The notes below the pieces were generated by a model. That model saw only the letters and a list, made by a program, of their open reading frames with translations. It ran no database searches and was not told the origin of the DNA. Made by a program: the position numbers and the translations under genes. A DNA stretch of 64,000 nucleotides. Origin: Fremontodendron californicum. Lineage: Eukaryota; Streptophyta; Magnoliopsida; Malvales; Malvaceae. Of this stretch, positions 57,449-64,000 are shown piece by piece. Position 1 is the stretch's first letter. Each line of letters starts with the position of its first letter. Location of the stretch: the NCBI GenBank assembly GCA_030761205.1, contig JAULJL010000040.1, positions 11,226,103-11,290,102 of the forward strand. Reading direction: 5' to 3'.

Positions 57449-58514
57449 TTAGATCCATTGGTACCTGGAAGCTCCTCTAATTACTTTAAAGAAAGGTAAG
57501 CACCTGTCGGCGAGCTTGGAGACGAACCTGTTAAGGGCGACCACCATACCGGTAAGTCTTTGCATTTCTTTAGTATTTTTTGGCGGACACATGCCCAAAA
57601 TTGCCTGAATTTTTTTCGGATTCGCTTCTATTCCTCTGTCGAAGACCATAAAACTAAGGAACTTCCCCGCTCTTACCGCGAATGCACATTTTTTCGGATT
57701 CAACCTCATGTTGTACTTCCTGATGATGTCAAAGGCCTCTTTCAGATCCCGGACGTGCTGGTCTAGCGAGGAGATTTTGACCAGCATGTCGTCTACATAC
57801 ACTTCCATACTTCGCCCCATTTGGTCCTTGAAGAGTCTGTTTACCAGCCTTTGGTAGGTGGCTCCTACGTTCTTTAGCCCGAAGGGCATGATTTGATAGC
57901 AGAATAGACCCTTCTCCGTCACAAAGGACGTCTTATCTTGGTCTTCAGGATTCATTTTGATCTTGTTGTAACTGGAGAAAGCGTCTTTAGGAGTCAACCA
58001 ATCAATCTATGGCTAGTAGAGGGAAGTTGTCTTTAGGGCAGGCTTTGTTCAGGTCTGTGAAGTCTACATATATTCGTCATTTACCACTAGTCTTTTTCAG
58101 CATTACTACGTTGGCGAGCCAATCCGGGTAGACCACTTCTTTTATGAAGTCAGCGGCGAGCAGTTTCTCAACTTCTTCTCTAATAGCCTTGAATCTCTCG
58201 GTGGTGAACTGGAGCTTCTTTTGTTTGACTAACCTCATTGCTGGGTTCATATTGAGGGAGTGAGTAATAATACTCGGGTCTATCCCGGGCATGTCAGCCG
58301 TCGACCATGCAAAGATGTCAGTGTTTTCTTGCAACATGGCCACCAATGGCAGCCTTTCTTCACTTCCTAAAAAGGAACCGACCTTGGTTGTTTTAGACGA
58401 GTTTTCTGGATCCAAATGGACTATCTTTGTTTGCTCTGTAGGCTCCGCCTTATACTGATTTGTTTCTGCCCTGTTGTCCAAGCTTTCCAATGTGAGCATG
58501 GTTTTGTCAATCAA
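57449..58514 (-). pseudogene. Reverse transcriptase of the Tat element
   Basis: The first part (58077-58514) includes FAWSTADMPGIDPSII and EEVEKLLAADFIKEV. Between 58076 and 57998 lies YVDFTDLNKACPKDNFPL with the first catalytic aspartate, then a stop. The next frame (57449-57997) holds KTSFVTEKGLFCYQIMPFGL and VYVDDMLVK, the YVDD active site, followed by the thumb-like LTGMVVALNRFVSKLADR. Stops near 58078, 58008 and 57449 make it non-functional as written. It would copy the RNA genome into DNA. Confidence 0.85.
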
Positions 58515-58757
58515 GTTGACCTGGGCCTCTATCAGTTGCCCCCCTGTTTTTTCCTTTTGCCCCCTATTTCTACCACATCGAGGTCATGCTCGAAGCTTTG
58601 TACTTATTTGCAATCTGTGCCTTGTTGTTTGCTAATCTGTCTTCATGTAACCGATCCCCATTGGTGTTGGGAATTTCACTGTCAAGTAGTAGAGGGCGAC
58701 CACCATTCTTGCTTTCCTCATTACAGGCCTTCCAAGGATGACATTGTAGGCCGAAGG

Positions 58758-59250
58758 CTAGTCGACCACTAGAAACTCAGAGATGACGGTGAGGGTGTGG
58801 TCGCTGTCTCCCATTATTAGTGGCAAGGTGATTGACCCTTTAACTATGATCGGCTGATTCGAAAAACCGAAGATTGCGCTTGCTGGCTTCAGATCTTTCT
58901 CAGGGATGCCCATCTTTTTGAAGGCCTCCCATTGAATAACTTTCACTGCACTACCACTGTCGACGGGGACCCTTTTTTACTTTGAAGTTTTCAATAGTGG
59001 CTGCCACAACAATTGGGTCATTACCGTTGTCTTCCAAGATGTCGACATCGTTATTAGTGGAGTCTATCATCCAGTCTTCATTCTGCTTTGCTCGCTTGGG
59101 AGTTTCATCGATTGCCATTATGCTTATTAAATGAGCCTTTCTTTTGGAGTTACTGGTTGTCCATTCTTTTGTACCCCCCACTATTATTTTTATCACCCCC
59201 TGTATTAGTTTTTTCCCTTCTGTCCTACCTGCACTCTTTTGAGTGTTCAC
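58758..59250 (-). pseudogene. Protease region of the Tat element
   Basis: The part at 58951-59250 is the usual leader (IKIIVGGTKEW, an acidic linker). The active-site phrase VDSGSAV lies across 58946-58966, with the catalytic aspartate. MGIPEKDLKPASAIFGFSNQ and GSITLPLIMGD follow, matching the retroviral-type protease fold of Tat elements. The segments lie in different frames, so a frameshift separates leader and protease. Ends FLVVD before a stop. Confidence 0.75.
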
Positions 59251-59298
59251 CGATGACTGCCCCTATTGGGCCTCTGTCTTCCTTACAAACTGTTTTAT

Positions 59299-59676
59299 CT
59301 ACCCTTTTCTGATGGCAATCTCAATTGCTTCTTTCAAGGAATTACAATTCTCTGTGCTATGTCCCACATCATTGTGGTAGTTGCACATTTCCTTGGAGTT
59401 AAGGCGCAACGGGTTGTCCTTCATGGGGTAAGGCATTCCCAAGATACCCTCGTGGGCCATGGTGTTCAAGATGTACGCATTCGAGGCATTGAGAGGGGTG
59501 TACTCATCAAACTTAGAGTATGGGGCTTTCTCCCATCTTCGCACGCGACCCTGGACGGCCTTGTCCGTAGTATTCCGACGGGTAGTTCTTTCAGGCGACT
59601 TGGATCTTTTGCGATGTGAGTCAAGACCCAACTGTCTTCTACTGTCATGGTATCTCTGTTTGTTTTTGGGGGGCAT
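59299..59676 (-). pseudogene. Gag C-terminal part of the Tat element
   Basis: The frame has KFDEYTPLNASNAYILNT and a cysteine/histidine cluster (CNYHNDVGHSTENCNSLK), matching the C-terminal gag pattern C-x2-H-x5-H-x4-C used by Tat elements. The N-terminal part of this frame is arginine-rich. It binds RNA during particle assembly in related elements. Confidence 0.7.
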
Positions 59677-59723
59677 CCCTGACTTTGTTGGTAGTGCGTT
59701 CTTTCGTCGGGCTCTTCGGCCAG

Positions 59724-60134
59724 TTATATTTTTTCTGTTTCGGCATACCTCTGGGCCTTCTCATACAAGTTGTAAAGTTTTTCAGGTTTCTCATCCGTCA
59801 AGATATACTGAAGGTGCTCATGACAGACCCCGCAGATGAACGCTTGTATATCCCAGTCATCGTGGAGGTCCTTGATCACTATGGTGGCGAAATTGAACCT
59901 GCGGATGTATTCTCGGAGGGTCTCATTTTCCTTCTGTCTTACTGCTATGAGGCTAACCGGTGTCTTGAAAGTTGCCTTGTTGGCGAGAAAATGGGCAATG
60001 AAAGTTCTACCCAGCTTTTGGAAGCTGTCAGTGGACCTCGCCGGCAGTGAGTGATACCAGGTTCTGGCGTGCACTCTGAGTTTCATAGGAAACACTTGGC
60101 ACTTCTGGGCGTCAGTAACCCCTAGCAGGTCCAT
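59724..60134 (-). pseudogene. Gag core (Retrotrans_gag) of the Tat element
   Basis: Holds MDLLGVTDAQKCQVFPMKLR, ARTWYHSLPARSTDSFQKLG and NETLREYIRRFN, the core of the Retrotrans_gag domain. This region also shows conserved FICGVCHEHLQYIL. The frame is open for 136 codons. Sequence before and after is in other frames. Confidence 0.8.
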
Positions 60135-60650
60135 GTAATTTTTATACTAGACGAGGTGGTCCGTGGGGTCCTTGGTGCCATCTTATTTTTCTTTGGGGAG
60201 CTTGATTATCTTGGGCACCAGTTTCTGCCAGATCTCTAAGGTCAGAGGACTATGTCGTCTGTCATCCATTCTGCCTCCTCAGTTTTGTCTTTCATGATTT
60301 CATGGACCACTTTTCTTAGGGCCGCCGTCTGGGCCTCCATAGTGCAGGCAGTGGTCTCCTTATTGGCGGCCAGGTTCTCTTAGACCTGGGGTCTCTCTTC
60401 GGAGCGTTGTCCCCTGGTTTGTCGATTGGCCCTGCTGGCAGTTGTTTATTGGCTGCCTCGATAAGACGAGGTGGCACTATTTTCTTCGTTGTTGTTGTGG
60501 TTGCCTTGTTGGTTTGGCCCCGCCTTCTTATGGGCCTGGCGAATAGCATGTTGTTGCTCAACTAGTTGAGCCTGGAGGGTTTGTATCTGGCTCACGAGCA
60601 TCTGGTACATTGGGTCGACGTAGGATAGCACGAGGGGTTGGAAGGTGGTG
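60135..60650 (-). pseudogene. Gag N-terminal middle part of the Tat element
   Basis: Minus strand from 60631: MLSYVDPMYQMLVSQIQTLQ, then glutamine/asparagine-rich sequence, a coiled coil-like stretch, and near 60240 LRDLAETGAQ-like gag sequence in broken frames. Stops at 60446 and after prevent translation. Confidence 0.55.
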
Positions 60651-60913
60651 TTGGGTGTTTAGATGGTAGGGTTAGTTGGCGGCGAGGGTCCGGTGGAGGT
60701 ATTTGGTGGTAGCATGGCTGGTGTGTTCTCTTGGCCAGTCGGTGGGGGGTCTGCTCCGAGGACAAAGGAAATTCTTATTTGTCCCGCGACGTTAAACTGA
60801 GTTTCTAAGGGATTAGAAAGGGCTATGTGGGTGGTTTGTTAGGTAGTTGGAGGTACGTCTCGCAGCGGAATCGTAAGGGTCGAAAATATTGGGGAGGGGG
60901 ATGTGAGTAGGCT

Positions 60914-61126
60914 CTAGTAGTAGGGGTAGAAGGGTTGTTGGTGCCAGAAGTTAGGCATAAAAGGTGCCTGGTAGCTGGTGCCAAGTCCCGGGAGGTTGAG
61001 GGAGGTTCGTGGGGAGGGAGATTGGAAATTGCCTATAACCGGGGGTGTGAAGGAGTTGGTGATGGGGGGAATGGTACTTAGGTCTCCAGGTGAGGAGGTT
61101 GTTAGGATTGTTGGTGGTAAAGACAT
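60914..61126 (-). pseudogene. Gag N-terminus of the Tat element
   Basis: An ATG at 61126 lies 11 bases inside the primer site. The 70 codons (MSLPPTILTTSSPGDLSTI) are rich in proline, threonine and serine, as is usual at the start of gag in plant Tat elements. A stop near 60914 breaks it. The stretch 60651-60913 is noncoding as it stands. Confidence 0.55.
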
Positions 61127-61136
61127 GGCTTGTCGT

Positions 61137-61154
61137 TTCCCACAGACGACGCCA
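61137..61154 (-). other. Primer-binding site of the Tat element
   Basis: Minus strand TGGCGTCGTCTGTGGGAA, one base different from the TGGCGCCGTCTGTGGGAA primer site common in plant Tat-group elements. It starts two bases from the LTR end. Confidence 0.7.
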
Positions 61155-61156
61155 AA

Positions 61157-61718
61157 TGTTGATGTCTTTTTTGTGTCGTGGTGGTGCTCTTGAGGTCCCT
61201 GGTGGTCTGAGGTCCTGAGAGGGAGGAAAATAGGTCAGAGGGCACCGGAGGTTGAGCTCCGGGACACAATCCGATGGTTAAGTCAGTGTTTGGAGGAGGA
61301 AGGCAAGATATCTGAGAGAGAAAGTGAGAGTAGTCTTAAGAGAGAGAGAGAGAGCGTAACCTCTAACAGCCCTGAGGAGGGCTATATATATAAGGGAGGT
61401 TGGGCGAGCTGGTGCTCGCCCTACGAGTTCCAAGTGCCCGACTTCGATGGGTCGCTGATGTAAGCGGCCTGGGGGAGCCTTGTCGAGGAGACGGTCGCAT
61501 TTAATGTCCACCGTCTGCAGACTATAACATTTAATACCTCGCACTGTCCAGGTGGGCGCCGAGGTGACTAGAGATGTTACCTCTAGGAGAAGGGGAGGCG
61601 CCCACGTGTCCCAAGCCTCTATTCCTGGTGATTGTTGGGCTCGCCTGATTGGGCTGTTCAACTGGGCCTTATACTTGGCGGATTGGGCCCACTCTTGGTG
61701 GGCCAAGTGGGTTCAACA
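61157..61718 (-). repeat. 5' LTR of the Tat element
   Basis: 562 bp, nearly identical to 44923-45490. It has the same TATATATA box near 61385 and a shorter AG run. Small indels and substitutions separate the two LTRs. Confidence 0.85.
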
Positions 61719-62156
61719 GAAATTTTTTTAAAAAATTTATAGTTATTCTTAACTAAATTAATGTTATTAGATTCATAATACCAAATTTCAATCAAAGATT
61801 TTATAAATGATATAAATGCCATTAGAGCAATTCATCACATGATATAAATGCAAACCTACTTTTTCACATGTCGTCATTCTTGGAGTATATATTAATATTC
61901 ATTACATAAAATTTTAATAATTTTATTTCCTTGAAAATTATGGTTAAACCATGGCTAATAGGTGTGAGCTTTTGAGAATCGGAATTTAGTAATTCATTGA
62001 TTCTAGGAATAGCAAATTATAGATAAATAGGGAAAGACAATATCATAAGAGACTCAAAAACCTGACACACTAAAAAACCTAGAACAACCCGAATTTAATG
62101 AAAAAGAGAACAATAAAAAATAAAAAAAACCTTAAAACGTGAACACCCATTAGGAG
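61719..62156. other. Spacer, no gene seen
   Basis: AT-rich DNA right of the Tat element. Nothing recognisable. Confidence 0.4.
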
Positions 62157-62411
62157 TAAACCTGCTCATGGGTCGGACAGCCGCGGCTCGAATATTTTTT
62201 CATCTTACCTAGGTTTGGTCCTAGGCGAGCCCGGGCCGGTCCGTTGGTCCGGCTCACTATTCAAAATAATAATAATAAATTTTTTAAAAAAATTATATTA
62301 ATATTTTTATAGTTAAACTTAAATAAAAAAATTTAATAGATGAACAGTGTTTCGGGCCGGTCCGGATCACCAAAACTCCTGCCCAGGTCCCCGACCCTAT
62401 GAGCAGGTCTA
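62157..62411. mobile_element. hAT-type MITE, family A
   Basis: Starts TAAACCTGCTCATGGGTCGG and ends CCTATGAGCAGGTCTA, with GC-rich shoulders. Flanking octamers ATTAGGAG and ATCATGTG agree at 5 of 8, so the duplication is only weakly supported. The ends are clear. Confidence 0.65.
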
Positions 62412-62559
62412 ATCATGTGTGTGGAAGAAAAATATATGTGAAAAAAAAAGTTTTAGAAAAGAATAAAAAATTAAGTAGGTAGTTTTTTTAAGTAGAAGTA
62501 GATAGTTTTAAATTTATGAGTATTTTTTTAAAAATATAAAAATACGTAAGTGGACTTAA

Positions 62560-62748
62560 TTTTATTATTTAGTTATGTTTTTGGATTTTTTTTAACTGAA
62601 TTGGCGTTTGGTTAACTCGATATCAACTCAGTCAGAGATTTTATATTAATATAGATAGATAACAATCAGATCTTATCCCTAAAATTTAGGAATTCGACTT
62701 TATTCCCTAACTAACTCCTAAATCTTTGACACTCCCCTCAAGTTGGTG
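62560..62748 (-). repeat. Copia-type LTR edge and polypurine tract
   Basis: On the minus strand CAACTTGAGGGGAGTGTCAAAG reads as the copia-type polypurine tract followed by an LTR start (TGTCAAAG). The LTR remnant then runs left to about 62560. Its far end is unclear. Confidence 0.4.
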
Positions 62749-62758
62749 CGTAGATGTT

Positions 62759-64000
62759 TTGTTGGAGTATGCTTTAGAGCCAATCGAATTGGTCAAGGAT
62801 ATACTGCCAATAATACATATTAATCACTTATGTAATATGTGATTAAAGGTTTTCTTTCATCATTAGTAAACAAAAGTAAGAGTTACTAAGTACTAATTAG
62901 ATGATGCTCATGGAACATAAAAACCCTTGCAAATGAATTATAAAGAGTTATAATTCTGAGATAGTTATGCATCAAAGTCATGTTCCTAAAGCTGTTACTG
63001 GTCATTGTATTGTCAAGACAAGGCATTGACAAAGTTCAAAAACTGGTACATGTTAAGCTTCCTTACTTGTGAAGTAAGCAACCGATCTCATAGGTTAAAG
63101 TACAGAAATATATGGATAGCATGTAGGTGCTTGTTATGAGAACAAGTTTACTAAACATGACTCGCAATGAGAACTCCATTTGGCATCTCACTCAAGTGTC
63201 TATGAAAAAGTTCTCATGTCTCAGTTGTGTAAGTAATCCTCTGACTTGTGAAGCCAGGTTATCTTGTATGTAAATTTCCATACTTTGATTTCATCTCAAT
63301 GGGTCCTAAGAAGGGATGCCTATGGTAGGGTGATTTTGGATATGTCATAAAGCATACAAAGATAAATGAGCAGTCCAGAGAGGATTCACCACTCCAAGTG
63401 ATTATGAAGAGATATACTTATTTGTTCTTGGTTTAGGTTAACTTGATAAAATCTTTGGTCAAAGCATGTTTAATTTAGAATATTAAGAACATTTTAGAAT
63501 TCACTAATATTATCCAAGAGCTGCAAGAACTAATATGAAAGGATTCATAAGTAGACACTACACAATGTTATGGTCTTTCTGAGATATATGGTGAAAGGAC
63601 TTAATTATATTGATAAACTGATCACTGAAAGGTTAAGTCTAAATCATAATGACTTTCTAACATTCAGGTGGCCATGATGCTTACTAGATGTCGCTCATGA
63701 TCTTGAATATAAGTTACTTGATTTTTGTTAAAATTTAGATTGTAATTTATATTTAATTACCAACATGTTAGAAATCAGATGGGTCACACACATTAATCAC
63801 ATTGCAGGATTAAAATTGAGATTTAATTAAGTAAAACTTAGTTGAACAAAAACATAAAAGAATAATGGGTTTAATTAAAGTGTTTAATTAAATTAATGGG
63901 GTAAAAATAAGATTTATGGAAATCCTAAGTCTAGGGTCGCGACAAGGATAAGGGTATTTGTACCTATGCTATGTTGTGCACCCGTGTGAAATTATCATAT
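62759..64000. repeat. Start of an LTR-like sequence running off the window
   Basis: TGTTGGAGTATGCTTTAGAG is a typical start phrase of plant copia-type LTRs. The rest, to the window edge, has no coding frame. It follows the polypurine tract by about 10 bp, so it may be nested in the copia remnant. The other end is not in the window. Confidence 0.4.

Larger units (their letters stand above)
44923..61718 (-). mobile_element. Tat-lineage Ty3/gypsy retrotransposon, 16.8 kb with a nested insertion
   Basis: LTRs at 44923-45490 and 61157-61718 enclose a long interior read on the minus strand: gag, protease, RT, RNase H, a second RNase H (aRH) and integrase. Towards the 3' LTR come a 74-bp tandem array and a multi-exon gene on the opposite strand. 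The aRH domain, long 3' region, tandem repeats and antisense gene together mark the Tat lineage. A 5.1-kb foreign insertion (49656-54741) splits the array, so the element proper is about 11.7 kb. All pol genes have stops or frameshifts. No matching 5-bp duplication is seen (TAACT against GAAAT). Confidence 0.85.

Noticed and set aside
44918..61723. 5-bp target duplication for the Tat element
   Set aside because: TAACT and GAAAT do not match, so no duplication can be claimed. The element may be rearranged or old.

Overview
This window is nuclear DNA from a flowering plant, most likely a eudicot. It is strongly AT-rich and gene-poor. The plant assignment rests on a U-box/ARM E3 ligase of the PUB27/28 type, an IDA-LIKE (IDL6/IDL7 type) peptide precursor, Athila-like and Tat-like Ty3/gypsy elements, a TRIM with an initiator-tRNA-Met primer site, and many short hAT and Mutator-type elements. 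I cannot name the genus from sequence alone.

Only two intact host genes are supported. The first is an intronless U-box E3 ubiquitin ligase at 234-1445 on the minus strand. The second is a 79-residue secreted peptide precursor at 26723-26962 on the plus strand, carrying a clear PIP/EPIP motif. Between and around them (about 1.5-26 kb and 27-32.8 kb) lies AT-rich intergenic DNA filled with degenerate repeats. These include: (A) and (B) two related hAT-type MITE families with TAGACCTG-TTCA ends, several with recognisable 8-bp target duplications; (C) a MITE with ends like TTTATATTTGATGCATTG; (D) a repeat that runs into TA-rich sequence; (E) a repeat found as an inverted pair plus a third copy; a three-LTR tandem TRIM at 5.6-6.4 kb beside an RNase H fossil; two large fold-back elements (8.36-10.34 kb and 29.44-30.94 kb); and a four-unit tandem array of about 310 bp (21.06-22.17 kb).

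The right half is LTR retrotransposons. At 32870-40240 is an Athila-like element on the minus strand, with 1.56-1.59 kb LTRs, a tRNA-Asp primer site, a broken gag and a protease, but no reverse transcriptase, RNase H or integrase. A 1.2-kb solo LTR follows at 40480-41689. At 44923-61718 is a 16.8-kb Tat-lineage element on the minus strand, with gag, protease, RT, RNase H, a second RNase H (aRH type) and integrase, all broken by stops and frameshifts. At its 3' side it carries a 74-bp tandem array and, on the opposite strand, a separate multi-exon gene (about 45.87-49.23 kb) with its own TATA-like box. The tandem array is split by a 5.1-kb TG...CA insertion (49656-54741) that has no coding capacity and looks like a giant solo LTR. 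The far right edge holds a copia-type polypurine tract with LTR remnant and the start of a further LTR-like sequence that runs off the window.

The most interesting objects are the spliced antisense gene of the Tat element, the giant solo-LTR-like insertion inside the array, the three-LTR TRIM, the gag-protease-only Athila-like element, and the hAT element at the exact centre of a 2-kb palindrome.
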